This document shows, in pieces, positions 38,161 through 48,077 of a stretch of DNA of 64,000 nucleotides (position 1 is its first letter; every line of letters starts with the position of its first letter). A model generated the notes under the pieces. It searched no databases and was not told the origin of the DNA. It worked only from the letters and a program-made list of their open reading frames with translations. The translations under genes were made by a program, and so were the position numbers. Location of the stretch: the NCBI GenBank assembly GCA_003458705.1, contig QRVH01000002.1, positions 1 through 64,000 on the forward strand, in the 5' to 3' direction. This DNA comes from Eubacterium sp. AF22-9. GTDB taxonomy: Bacteria; Bacillota; Clostridia; Lachnospirales; Lachnospiraceae.

Positions 38161-39690
38161 ATGGAATATTTAGCAGATTCACATACAATGAAGACAGTTG
38201 ATAACTGTTCAATACAAGAGTTTAAGATTCCCTCAGTGGTGCTTATGGAAAGAGCCGCACTGGGGGTTTCAGTGTTTTTAAAAGGTCTGATTACCAGAGA
38301 GAAAAGTAATAAATGCATCAAAACTGTATGTGTATGTGGCAGTGGCAATAATGGTGCAGATGGACTTGCCGTTGCAAGACAGCTCAATGAGAATGGCATT
38401 AATGTAAGTGTTGTTATTGCGGGAACATCAGAGGGAACAGAAGAATACAGACTGCAGAAAAATATTGTCAGCAATCTTGGAATAGAATGTGTGGAATATA
38501 ATGGCAATATTGATTTTTCTGAATATGATTATATTGTAGATGCAATGTTCGGGATAGGACTTTCAAGAAATATTGAAGGAAGATATGCACAGATTGCAGA
38601 AGCTGTCAACGAAGCAGGGGAAAAAGGCTCTGTGGTTGTTGCTGTGGATATTGCATCAGGAATTAATGCTGATAATGGTCAGATTATGGGAGTGGCTGTC
38701 AAAGCTGATTATACTGTAACATTTGGTTATAAAAAGACAGGTATCATGTTTTATCCGGGAGCAACATACAGTGGTAGTGTGGAGGTTGTTAATGCAGGAT
38801 TTGTTCCTGAAAATGTGTTACATAATAAAGTGGATGGCTTTGGCAGAACATTCACATATACGGATGACGATATAGAAAGACTTGTTGTGAGAACTTCGGA
38901 CTCTAACAAGGGAACATACGGAAGAACGCTTATAATAGCAGGTTCTAAGGATATGGGTGGTGCTGCGGTTTTATCAGCAAGCGCAGCATACAGGAGTGGA
39001 ACAGGACTTGTTAAGATTCTTACACATGAAGTTAATAAGACACCGTTACTTGTACGGATGCCAGAATGCCTGATTGCAACTTATCAGGATAATAAGCCTC
39101 TTGCAGCAGAATTGAAAAAGGATTTTGCATGGGCAAAAAGTATAGCTGCAGGACCAGGTCTTTCTATGAATGAAGTGTCAGCAGAGATTACCAGAAGTGT
39201 CATTGAAATTAATGATAAGGTCAGAATATTAGATGCAGATGCACTAAATATTATAGCTGCAGAAAAAATTGATTTTAGGGGAAATGCTGAAGGCAATATT
39301 ATTGTTACGCCGCATCTTATGGAAATGTCAAGGCTTATAGGAAAAAGTGTGTCAGATATTAAAAAGAATCTGGTACAGTGTGCAAAAGAATTTGCAAAAG
39401 AACATCAGTGCATATGTGTATTAAAGGATGCAAGAACAGTTGTGACAGACGGAACAAATGTGTATATCAACAGTACAGGTAATGATGGAATGTCAACGGG
39501 AGGTTCAGGAGATGTTCTTACAGGACTGACAGCGGGATTTACAGCTATGGGAATTGATGCATTTGAGGCAGCATGTCTGGCTGTATATGTTCACGGAAAA
39601 GCTGGAGATATTGCAGCATTAAACAGGGGAAAGGCAGGGATGACGGCATCAGATATTGCAAATGCAGTTGCAGATGCTATTAAAAGATAA
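38161..39690 (+). CDS. nnrD: Bifunctional NAD(P)H-hydrate epimerase/dehydratase
   Basis: Repairs hydrated NADH and NADPH. The N-terminal YjeF epimerase domain (about 1-215) has CGSGNNGADGLAVARQL and the DAMFGIGL segment. The C-terminal ribokinase-like dehydratase (about 230-509) uses ADP or ATP and carries GTYGRTLIIAGSKDMGGAA and the catalytic GSGDVLTG near residue 440. The length of 509 residues matches the fused enzyme. The location after rex, an NADH sensor, links it to nicotinamide cofactor balance. The start is tight to the previous stop. Confidence 0.95.
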   Translation: MEYLADSHTMKTVDNCSIQEFKIPSVVLMERAALGVSVFLKGLITREKSNKCIKTVCVCGSGNNGADGLAVARQLNENGINVSVVIAGTSEGTEEYRLQKNIVSNLGIECVEYNGNIDFSEYDYIVDAMFGIGLSRNIEGRYAQIAEAVNEAGEKGSVVVAVDIASGINADNGQIMGVAVKADYTVTFGYKKTGIMFYPGATYSGSVEVVNAGFVPENVLHNKVDGFGRTFTYTDDDIERLVVRTSDSNKGTYGRTLIIAGSKDMGGAAVLSASAAYRSGTGLVKILTHEVNKTPLLVRMPECLIATYQDNKPLAAELKKDFAWAKSIAAGPGLSMNEVSAEITRSVIEINDKVRILDADALNIIAAEKIDFRGNAEGNIIVTPHLMEMSRLIGKSVSDIKKNLVQCAKEFAKEHQCICVLKDARTVVTDGTNVYINSTGNDGMSTGGSGDVLTGLTAGFTAMGIDAFEAACLAVYVHGKAGDIAALNRGKAGMTASDIANAVADAIKR

Positions 39691-39768
39691 AAGATAACTG
39701 AATACACACTTAAAAGTAGGCAATACTAATGCCAGAGGAAACAATTTAGTTTTAGGAGTGTGACAGTT

Positions 39769-40113
39769 GTGGTAATAAAAAGAGGAGATATTTTTTATGC
39801 AGATTTAAGACCTGTGGTTGGCTCGGAGCAAGGGGGAATAAGACCGGTACTTATTATACAGAATGATACAGGAAATAAGCACAGTCCAACAGTTATATGT
39901 GCTGCAATAACGAGCCAGATGCATAAGAGTAAGCTTCCAACTCATGTAGAGCTGGATTCATCAAGATATGACATGGTTAAGGATTCAGTAATACTTTTAG
40001 AACAGTTAAGAACGATAGATAAAAGAAGACTCAAGGATAAGGTGTGCCATCTGGATAATGACATCATCGGACAGGTTAATAAAGCACTGTCTGTAAGCTT
40101 AGAGATGAATTGA
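39769..40113 (+). CDS. mazF: MazF/PemK endoribonuclease without adjacent antitoxin
   Basis: A 114-residue toxin of the MazF (NdoA/EndoA) family that cleaves single-stranded mRNA at short motifs. Family segments are RGDIFYADL, the catalytic-site [16 protein letters not shown] and the C-terminal [15 protein letters not shown] 39769 is preferred because AGGAG lies ten bases before it; GTG 39760 would touch that site. Only 78 bp separate it from nnrD, too little for the usual MazE antitoxin gene, and none follows. The antitoxin may be elsewhere or the toxin may be controlled differently. Confidence 0.92.
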   Translation: MVIKRGDIFYADLRPVVGSEQGGIRPVLIIQNDTGNKHSPTVICAAITSQMHKSKLPTHVELDSSRYDMVKDSVILLEQLRTIDKRRLKDKVCHLDNDIIGQVNKALSVSLEMN

Positions 40114-40190
40114 CTATCAGCATAAAACTGTGTTATTATAGACAGGATAATTGTTATCGTACAATAGGATATTATTTATGGAGGAATATT

Positions 40191-41072
40191 ATGAATGACG
40201 GCCATCCCGCGGATGGGAAAGAAAAGAAGTTTTCGTCACTGTTTAAGAGATTTGGCAGAGGAAAACGCGATGAGGATGTAACAGAAGAGATAATGGATAT
40301 GGTTAATGAGAGCCATGAACAGGGTGTGCTTGAGGAGAATGAGGCTGAGATGATTGGCAATATATTTGAATTTGGAGAAAAGCAGGCATCAGATGTAATG
40401 ACTCACAGAAACAATATTGTAGCACTTGATAATGATATTACGGTTAAAGAGGCATTTGACCGTGTTATGGAAGAAAATTATTCAAGGTATCCGGTATATG
40501 ATGGAGATATTGATAATATAACAGGTGTGTTACATATCCGTGATCTTCTCAAAATATATGTAGAGGAAAGCAACCAGAGCAGAAAACTTCGTGAGGTTGG
40601 AAAAGAAATACTTTTTCAGCCATATTGCATACCTGAGACGAGAAATATAAGTCCATTATTCAGGCAGATGCAGTCAGATAAAATCCATATGGCTATAGTT
40701 GTGGATGAATATGGACAGACAGCAGGAATCATAACAATGGAGGATATACTTGAGGAAATAGTAGGTAATATCCTTGATGAATATGATGACGAAGAAGAAC
40801 AGATAGTAACCGACGCAGACGGTTCTTATATAATAGAAGGTCAGGCTGATCTTGAAGATGTGGAAGCCAGGTTAGGAATAGAATTTGAGTGTGAGGATAT
40901 TGATACACTCAGTGGTTTTATGATTTATAAGCTTGGCAAAATACCCGATGATGGGGAGAGCTTTGAAGTTGAGTATAATGGGTACATATTTAAGACTCTT
41001 GAAGTCCGTAACAGGATGATACTTAAAGTTAAAGTAGAAAAAGAAAATCGGGAAGGACATATTGACGGATAA
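40191..41072 (+). CDS. CBS-pair protein with CorC/HlyC domain
   Basis: A 293-residue soluble protein of the hemolysin C/CorC type. Residues about 60-190 form two CBS domains (VMTHRNNIVALD, then MAIVVDEYGQTAGIITMEDILEEIVGNI), which bind adenine nucleotides. The C-terminal CorC_HlyC domain is at about 205-290. The membrane DUF21 part of full-length family members is absent, as in CorC itself, which acts with Mg2+/Co2+ transport. GGAGG precedes ATG 40191. The role is inferred from family only. Confidence 0.88.
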   Translation: MNDGHPADGKEKKFSSLFKRFGRGKRDEDVTEEIMDMVNESHEQGVLEENEAEMIGNIFEFGEKQASDVMTHRNNIVALDNDITVKEAFDRVMEENYSRYPVYDGDIDNITGVLHIRDLLKIYVEESNQSRKLREVGKEILFQPYCIPETRNISPLFRQMQSDKIHMAIVVDEYGQTAGIITMEDILEEIVGNILDEYDDEEEQIVTDADGSYIIEGQADLEDVEARLGIEFECEDIDTLSGFMIYKLGKIPDDGESFEVEYNGYIFKTLEVRNRMILKVKVEKENREGHIDG

Positions 41073-41101
41073 GCAGCCGGATTCCTTAGAATGGGGGAAT
41101 T

Positions 41102-42910
41102 ATGCGTAAATATGAATTAGATATTTCATACGAAGGCAATATGCCTAATGAGGTGGAATTCACACTCGATGACAGATATGTTGTCAAAATTGGAGATGAA
41201 AGATTTTATAATCTTATGGGAGAGACAATGCTCTCAGCTTTTAACGGACTTGTTCACCCTGATGATGTAACTACATTTGAACATTTTGTTAATTCTGATA
41301 TGTCAGAGGAATATTGCGTTGTCAGATGTCTTATTAAGAATGGAGCATATCGCTGGATGCTCCTTCTAAAAAAGAAGATATATAATGTCGGTTCTGAACG
41401 TATGGTAAAGCTTGTTGCGCAGGATATTATTGTTATATCTAATGACTTTGACATGTATTATCACAGGGTAAGAAAATACAGAGCATTAATGAATGTTATT
41501 GAAGAAAAGATTTTTGAATACGATCCAGAGAGCCGTATGCTGACAATATATTGCTACAGGAATAATAAATCAGAGATATTCGAGAGAATTGATCTTATAG
41601 AGTGGAGAGAGTCATGCATTGATAAGGGATATGTCACAGGTGATGACGTTATTCATTTTGAAGCATTATGCACAAGCATGTTAAGTGGCATGTCTAGTTT
41701 TACAGTGAAGTTCAGCTCATCTATTATGTCTAGGGGAGAAAGAGTCGATAATCTCGTGTTTAATGGACAGGCATTAATGACAGAGTCTGATAAGAGACTC
41801 ACTGTTGGCGTTATTTCTGAGCCAGACAAAAGAACCAGAGTGGTTCAGGAACATGCAGATTTGGATGAGGCAAAGCTTGACTCTGCTACCGGAATATATA
41901 ACAAGAAAGCCATTACTGACATGATAACGGAAGAAATCAATAAAGCAGCTGCTGATAATAAGAACAGACCAATGTATCTTATGATACTGGATATTGATAA
42001 TTTCAAGAGTGTTAATGACAGCTACGGACATTATTTTGGCGATGAAGTAATTAAATCTTTTGCAGATTCATTAAGAATATCAGTTGGAGGAAGAGGTCTT
42101 GTTGGAAGAATTGGCGGAGATGAGTTTATGGTACTTCTTAAAGATGTATCAGTAGAAGAAGTCCGCATAATGCTTAAATCCATGAGAAAAGGCCTGAAAA
42201 TGTTACTGGCACAGAAGCAGCCTGAATATCTGTTTTCTACTTCAATAGGAATTTCACAGTTTTCAAAAGACGGAACTGATTTTGAAACTTTGTTTAAGAT
42301 TGCAGATGCAGCATTGTATATTGCAAAAGAAAAGGGTAAAGACAGGTACATAATATATGATTACGACAAGCATGGCGATATATTGGCTGATATGAAGCAT
42401 GATATTGCATTTGGCAATGAATTTATGAAGCCTATGGCGAAGTATGAGCTTGCAGCTAATATCGTTATGAAGGTTTCCCTTGGACAGATGAAGGTTATGG
42501 ATGTGCTTTCTGAGATAATGGATAAGCTTAATATTCATGGTATAAGTATATTTGCAGGAAATGATATGAAGTGCATATACAGTACAGGTCATTACAAGAT
42601 TAAGGTTGAAAATGCTTCATATATATATAAAGATGGATATGAAAGCCACTTTGACGAATATGGTATCAATTGTGTTAATAATATTGCATCGCTTACAATT
42701 AATTTCCCAGAGGCATTTGGCAGATTAAGAGATAATAATATCTGTTCATTTATCCAGATGAAAACTATGGGAAACGATGAGCAGGAATATACGTTTGAAT
42801 TCGATATATTTGGAACTAACAGAAGAAAATGGAGTGACACAGATATATCAATGTTAAAAATGATTGTCCTGGGCATGACAAATGCTATAAGTGGGCGATT
42901 GACAGATTGA
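41102..42910 (+). CDS. PAS-GGDEF diguanylate cyclase with extra C-terminal domain
   Basis: A 602-residue cytosolic protein. An N-terminal PAS_3-like domain (about 20-125; LVHPDDVTTFEHFV) is followed by a second PAS-like region (about 135-250) and a GGDEF domain (about 265-420) with intact GGDEF near residue 337. No RxxD inhibitory site precedes it, unlike the cyclase at 6510. About 170 more residues follow, with an unrecognised, possibly GAF-like fold. No membrane helices are seen. It starts 29 bp after the CBS gene with GGGG before ATG. The ilvN promoter overlaps its last codons. Confidence 0.88.
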   Translation: MRKYELDISYEGNMPNEVEFTLDDRYVVKIGDERFYNLMGETMLSAFNGLVHPDDVTTFEHFVNSDMSEEYCVVRCLIKNGAYRWMLLLKKKIYNVGSERMVKLVAQDIIVISNDFDMYYHRVRKYRALMNVIEEKIFEYDPESRMLTIYCYRNNKSEIFERIDLIEWRESCIDKGYVTGDDVIHFEALCTSMLSGMSSFTVKFSSSIMSRGERVDNLVFNGQALMTESDKRLTVGVISEPDKRTRVVQEHADLDEAKLDSATGIYNKKAITDMITEEINKAAADNKNRPMYLMILDIDNFKSVNDSYGHYFGDEVIKSFADSLRISVGGRGLVGRIGGDEFMVLLKDVSVEEVRIMLKSMRKGLKMLLAQKQPEYLFSTSIGISQFSKDGTDFETLFKIADAALYIAKEKGKDRYIIYDYDKHGDILADMKHDIAFGNEFMKPMAKYELAANIVMKVSLGQMKVMDVLSEIMDKLNIHGISIFAGNDMKCIYSTGHYKIKVENASYIYKDGYESHFDEYGINCVNNIASLTINFPEAFGRLRDNNICSFIQMKTMGNDEQEYTFEFDIFGTNRRKWSDTDISMLKMIVLGMTNAISGRLTD

Positions 42911-42926
42911 TGTTCTGTGTTATAAT
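42899..42926 (+). promoter_or_regulatory. Promoter of ilvN-ilvC
   Basis: TTGACA (42899-42904), 16-bp spacer and TATAAT (42921-42926). The -35 lies inside the last codons of the diguanylate cyclase gene. Only about 50 bp of leader follow, too short for a T-box. Confidence 0.8.
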
Positions 42927-42983
42927 AATTGACAATAAATGCATTTTTATGCATTTTAATATCAGAATTTAGGAGATTAGGTT

Positions 42984-43481
42984 ATGAGACGAGCAGTTTT
43001 TTCTATTCTCGTAGGTAATTCAGCCGGTGTACTTAGCCGTGTTGCTGGTATGTTCAGCCGCAGAGGATATAATATAGACAGCCTTACTGTTGGTGAGACT
43101 CTCAACCCTGAGTATTCACGAATGACTATCGCAGTAACAGGTGAGGATGATGTTCTTGAGCAGATTGAGAAACAGCTTAACAAACTCATTGATGTGAAGG
43201 AAATTGTAGAACTTCCTGCACATGAGTCTGTTTGCAGGGAACTTGTTATGATTAAGGTTGAATGTGGTCCGGAGAAGAGACAGCAGGTTTCATCTATAGC
43301 AGATATATTCAGAGCCAATATTGTTGATGTATCAAAAGAGTCAATGATAATTGCACTTACAGGAAGTTTGAGTAAGATGAATGCATTTATTGAACTTCTT
43401 GAAGACTTTAATATTACAGAGGTTGCAAGAACAGGTATTACAGGTCTTGCAAGAGGGAGTGCTGATTTGAAAAAGATGTAA
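42984..43481 (+). CDS. ilvN: Acetolactate synthase regulatory subunit
   Basis: Small subunit (165 residues) of acetohydroxyacid synthase, needed for full activity and feedback inhibition by valine. The N-terminal ACT domain (VFSILVGNSAGVLSRVAGMFSRRGYNIDSL, written here in two parts in the gene) and the C-terminal ALS small-subunit domain (ACRELVMIKVECGP-like, reading CRELVMIKV) are present. The catalytic ilvB is not in the window. GGAG precedes ATG. ilvC follows 65 bp later in the same unit. Confidence 0.95.
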   Translation: MRRAVFSILVGNSAGVLSRVAGMFSRRGYNIDSLTVGETLNPEYSRMTIAVTGEDDVLEQIEKQLNKLIDVKEIVELPAHESVCRELVMIKVECGPEKRQQVSSIADIFRANIVDVSKESMIIALTGSLSKMNAFIELLEDFNITEVARTGITGLARGSADLKKM

Positions 43482-43540
43482 TAATTCTTTGGAGTATCCA
43501 GAGAACTTTTACAATATAAAACACATTTATATGGAGGTAG

Positions 43541-44572
<1,032 letters not shown>

Positions 44573-44594
44573 TAATCAGTAATTGATAATATTT

Positions 44595-44622
44595 AAGGGC
44601 TGCCGTTATGGCAGCCCTTTTT
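44595..44622 (+). terminator. Terminator of ilvN-ilvC
   Basis: AAGGGCTGCC and GGCAGCCCTT form a perfect stem with loop GTTAT and a T tail. Confidence 0.92.
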
Positions 44623-44651
44623 GAATGTAATGATGAGTCAGAGAAAATCAT

Positions 44652-44786
44652 TTATTCCTGATCTTTTTTGAATTCGTCTTTATTCTCATTATATTTTTTC
44701 TTGTATAAATTACGGGTTCTGGAAAACTGGAATCCGATTATTACTGCAACGAGTAAAATTGCAATTATATTGATTAATAATTCCAT
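44652..44786 (-). CDS. 44-residue single-span membrane peptide
   Basis: A small gene after the PIG-L gene on the minus strand. The predicted peptide starts MELLINIIAILLVAVIIGFQ, one transmembrane helix, followed by a Lys/Asn/Glu-rich cytosolic tail with KKKYNENKDE. AAAGGAAG lies about twelve bases before its ATG, within the 17-bp gap after the upstream stop. No family is recognised. Its position suggests translational coupling with the anchored deacetylase. Confidence 0.65.
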   Translation of the reverse strand: MELLINIIAILLVAVIIGFQFSRTRNLYKKKYNENKDEFKKDQE

Positions 44787-44803
44787 ATATTATTTACTTC
44801 CTT

Positions 44804-46219
44804 TTATGACGACGATGTCTTTTTTCTTGACTGTATCAGCTGATAATATCTGTAGGCAGCAAATAATATTATGATAACAATTAATATGAGTGCTGCAAAA
44901 ATTATTATTTTCCTGCCAGACTGTCTGGTGGAATTGGATGTATTGCTTTTTACATCTGCTATACTTGATTCTTCTGCTGCAATAGATGCTTCGACTGATT
45001 CTTTTTCCGCTTTTTCTTTTTCGATTTTTTCCTGTTCTTCGTATGTTGTTATATTTTCCAGCATATCATTACCAGAGTCATTGCCAACGGTTGTTCTGTA
45101 TAAGCCAAAGTCAGCACAGCTGTATTCATAGTCATCTGAAACATAGAACCAGCACCACTGCTGTGATACATGTTTTTTATATGCAGCAGTCTGAACTTCA
45201 ATAGATGTTCTGTTTCCCATTCGGGAAAGAGGAAGCCTTAAATTCATTGTGATTTTATTATCTGAATACAGATGAAGGTAAGTTTTAGGAACATCCCATG
45301 TTCCGTATTTTGAAGCTGAATCAGGAAAATATGATGGCTCGCTGCTTGATTCTACAGATTCTGCTACTGCATGTGAGAAAAGCATGTGACCGCCGTGCCC
45401 ATATTCACCATTAAGATCCTGCGTTACAACCACAAGGGGTTTAAAACGTCTTATGGATGAAGTTGTATATGATAACACATCATCATATATGTATTGTTTT
45501 TTGGCAGCTTCTAAGGATGTGCTGTATAAATCAGGGAAATCACCGCATATAGGATAATGTTTGATGCCGGATTCCCATAAACCATCTAATTTCTCATGTT
45601 CTCTTATCTTGGCAGACGATGTGAATTCACACATATATGCAACCTGTACAGCTAAATCCTGCTCGCCTCCATATGTTGCAAGTACTCCTCCCAGGAAAAG
45701 AATTTCATCATCGGCATGAGTTGCAAACACAAGTATATCTGCTTTATCACAAGGCGTTTTCCATGCCTGTACATCTGAAGGTGCTGTGCCGGCTGAATAT
45801 GCATGCAGGTCACATATTGCTTCATTTGAAGAAAATGTAATTGTAAGTGTTTCAGCGCCTTCTGGAATTTCAACATATTCATGCAGAAATCCGTTAGTTC
45901 CATATGTTTTCGTTGTACCATTATAGCTTAGAGTCCATTCATCCGGAACAAGATCCCATTTGATATAGAGAGAATATATTTTATCCTTTCCGGTTACAGT
46001 TATGGAATCGCCAGAAGCAAATGAGGTTTTTGTGTTGTAAGAACCATCGGTCATTCTGCTTACGCTTCCGCCATTTGAAAGTGTTATTGTAGTATTTACT
46101 TCTTCTGCCTGATTGTCATCAGCTTTTACAGGAGTAGAAAATAATACAATAAATAAGAACAGGGCAACGGCAATTGTCACCATGCTGCCTAAATATTGTT
46201 TCAGTTTAACTCGAATCAT
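44804..46219 (-). CDS. Membrane-anchored PIG-L/LmbE-type deacetylase
   Basis: An exported protein of about 471 residues. A signal peptide (MIRVKLKQYLG...TPVKA) is followed by a beta-rich N-terminal region (about 35-140) and a PIG-L domain (about 150-340) with zinc motif ATHADDE and the later GHGGH histidines, which in this family remove acetyl groups from N-acetylglucosaminyl substrates. A Glu/Ser-rich linker, a C-terminal membrane helix and a Lys-rich tail anchor it to the cell surface. ATG 46219 is preferred over upstream ATG codons because AAGGA precedes it and the signal peptide then starts normally. The substrate, perhaps a cell-wall sugar, is inferred. Confidence 0.85.
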   Translation of the reverse strand: MIRVKLKQYLGSMVTIAVALFLFIVLFSTPVKADDNQAEEVNTTITLSNGGSVSRMTDGSYNTKTSFASGDSITVTGKDKIYSLYIKWDLVPDEWTLSYNGTTKTYGTNGFLHEYVEIPEGAETLTITFSSNEAICDLHAYSAGTAPSDVQAWKTPCDKADILVFATHADDEILFLGGVLATYGGEQDLAVQVAYMCEFTSSAKIREHEKLDGLWESGIKHYPICGDFPDLYSTSLEAAKKQYIYDDVLSYTTSSIRRFKPLVVVTQDLNGEYGHGGHMLFSHAVAESVESSSEPSYFPDSASKYGTWDVPKTYLHLYSDNKITMNLRLPLSRMGNRTSIEVQTAAYKKHVSQQWCWFYVSDDYEYSCADFGLYRTTVGNDSGNDMLENITTYEEQEKIEKEKAEKESVEASIAAEESSIADVKSNTSNSTRQSGRKIIIFAALILIVIIILFAAYRYYQLIQSRKKTSSS

Positions 46220-46347
46220 ATAATCATACCATTCCTTATTAAAATTTTTACTCATTATTATAAACATAATGAACACATACTTTCAAGGATTGAAAGCAAT
46301 ATGTTATAATAAAAACCTAAATAAAATATAAGGATATTTTAAAATAG

Positions 46348-47211
46348 ATGAAAAGTGATATTGCAAAATCGGAAAGACTGGGAATGTACGGTCGTGGAAT
46401 AGAACGCATTAAGCTGAAAAAAGCAGCCGGTATAATGCAGAAGAACTGGAAAGGTAATATGGATACCGTAGAAATTGGAGGAAGTGATGTTTATCCTGCA
46501 TTGGAAGCACTTATTGACGGTAATATAGACATGGTGCTTGCTGATATGAAAATGCTTGTTGAAATGGAGAAATCAGGCCAGCAGTTAGAAGATGGAATAG
46601 TTATATCAGGAGTTTTAAAGCGGAGAGATCCAAGGTATGTCATGATACGGAGAAAAGGAACTAAGGATATTGTTGAAAATGCTGTGGTTGCAACGGATTC
46701 TGATGAAAATGCGGCGGTTATATCCGGCATATATGATAATGTGGAATATTCAGTTGAAAATAATATAAAAGACTGCATGAACAGGCTAGATAATGAAGAG
46801 TGCGATGCTGTATTTGCATTTTATGATGATGTCAGAATTGCCAGATTGTACAACAGATTAAAATATAAGTATACTCTTATGGACTTTTCAGACTGTGTTC
46901 CTCCGCATGGTCAGGGAATATACTGTATACTGACTAATGGAAAAAGAAATGTAATAAAACATACACTTGATGTTTCACATCAGACTACAGCAGTGAGTTT
47001 TGATATAGAGGAAGATATTATAAGAAGACTTCTTATGAATGAGTATGTCAAATCATGTAACGCATATGTTAAGATATCGGGAGATAAAATAGAGACATAT
47101 GTGGATGTTAATGGATACAGAGGTAATATAAAGGTTCAGGAAAAGGATGAGTTAAAAAATAAAAATCTGGTAATAAGAAAAGTAGTAGACAGAATTAGCA
47201 AAAGTATGTAA
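46348..47211 (+). CDS. Degenerate hydroxymethylbilane synthase (HemC)-like protein
   Basis: A 287-residue protein with the outline of porphobilinogen deaminase but poor in its motifs. Matches are VSGVLKRRDPRYVMI (like the HemC LPREDPRD segment), CVPPHGQGIY (like VPAPGQGAL), NIDMVLADMKML in place of DIAVHSMKDVP, and a Cys in VKSCNAYVK where HemC has its dipyrromethane-binding Cys. The Asp after Lys in the KD motif, catalytic in HemC, is Met here. The N-terminal TRGS-type motif is absent. It is therefore probably not a deaminase. Its start follows a weak AAGGAT, and MecA follows by 41 bp. Confidence 0.7.
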   Translation: MKSDIAKSERLGMYGRGIERIKLKKAAGIMQKNWKGNMDTVEIGGSDVYPALEALIDGNIDMVLADMKMLVEMEKSGQQLEDGIVISGVLKRRDPRYVMIRRKGTKDIVENAVVATDSDENAAVISGIYDNVEYSVENNIKDCMNRLDNEECDAVFAFYDDVRIARLYNRLKYKYTLMDFSDCVPPHGQGIYCILTNGKRNVIKHTLDVSHQTTAVSFDIEEDIIRRLLMNEYVKSCNAYVKISGDKIETYVDVNGYRGNIKVQEKDELKNKNLVIRKVVDRISKSM

Positions 47212-47252
47212 TAATAGTATATTGATATATAATTGTTTTGAAAAGAGGATAT

Positions 47253-48014
47253 ATGGAATTCAAAAAAATTGATGATAGAAAGTTCCAGTGCAGACTCAAC
47301 GAGGAAGATCTTGAGGATAATAACATTTCACTGGATGATTTCTTTAAGAATGATACAGATAAGATACACAGCCTGTTAGAAGTTATTATGGAAGAGGCTG
47401 AAAGGAATATAGGAGTTACATTAAGCGGAGAGGTTATGTCGCTGCAGCTGGCACCACAGCCAGACCATTCAATACTTCTTACAGTCTCATCAGGCAAGGA
47501 TGATTTAGGCAGCATGTTAAAGAAAGCTGGAGAGAGTATTTCAAAGGCATTTTCCAAGCCGGAGAAGAGTAATGTTATAAAGAATGGTGAGGGAACATAT
47601 AGTGATGCTCCATTTGAAACATTTGGAGACAGCCTTGATAAGTTTACAGTGTCTGATGATGAAGCAGATGGATTTAAGCGTTCTGATGCAAAAAAGACAG
47701 GAAGCAATGTTTTAAAGGCAGGAGCAGGCGTTTTCAGACTACAGAGTTTTAATGACTTTGAAGAAATGTGTGCTGTAAGTGCAAAGACATGGGGAATAAC
47801 CAATGCTCTGTATAAGGATGTGACAGAGAATACATATTATCTTGTACTGCAGAAGGGAAGATGTTCAGAAGAAAAATACAGAAGTCTTCTTAACCTGCTG
47901 ATGGAATATGGTGAATTCGATTCTTCAAAGCTGGAAAGAGCAGCTTTCATTAAAGAGCATTACAGTGTAGTTATTAACAATAATGCTATCAATGTAGTAA
48001 AGAAATATATGTAG
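47253..48014 (+). CDS. mecA: Adaptor protein MecA
   Basis: A 253-residue cytosolic adaptor that delivers substrates to the ClpC-ClpP protease. The N-terminal domain (MEFKKIDDRKFQCRLNEEDL) is the substrate-binding part, a charged Ser/Asp/Lys linker (about 95-150) follows, and the C-terminal domain (FRLQSFNDFEEMCAVSA to the end) is the ClpC-binding part. ATG 47253 is preferred to the TTG at 47238 because it has AGAGG before it and begins as the family does. It may share a transcript with the HemC-like gene. Confidence 0.9.
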   Translation: MEFKKIDDRKFQCRLNEEDLEDNNISLDDFFKNDTDKIHSLLEVIMEEAERNIGVTLSGEVMSLQLAPQPDHSILLTVSSGKDDLGSMLKKAGESISKAFSKPEKSNVIKNGEGTYSDAPFETFGDSLDKFTVSDDEADGFKRSDAKKTGSNVLKAGAGVFRLQSFNDFEEMCAVSAKTWGITNALYKDVTENTYYLVLQKGRCSEEKYRSLLNLLMEYGEFDSSKLERAAFIKEHYSVVINNNAINVVKKYM

Positions 48015-48077
48015 TAAAGAATAATGTAGAATAATCATTTGGCTAAAGCTGAGTGATGACAGATAAGGAGGCAGCAT

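Noticed and set aside
42911..42983. T-box or leader peptide before ilvN
   Set aside because: Only about 50 bp follow the promoter, with no specifier loop or antiterminator and no short run of Ile/Val/Leu codons.
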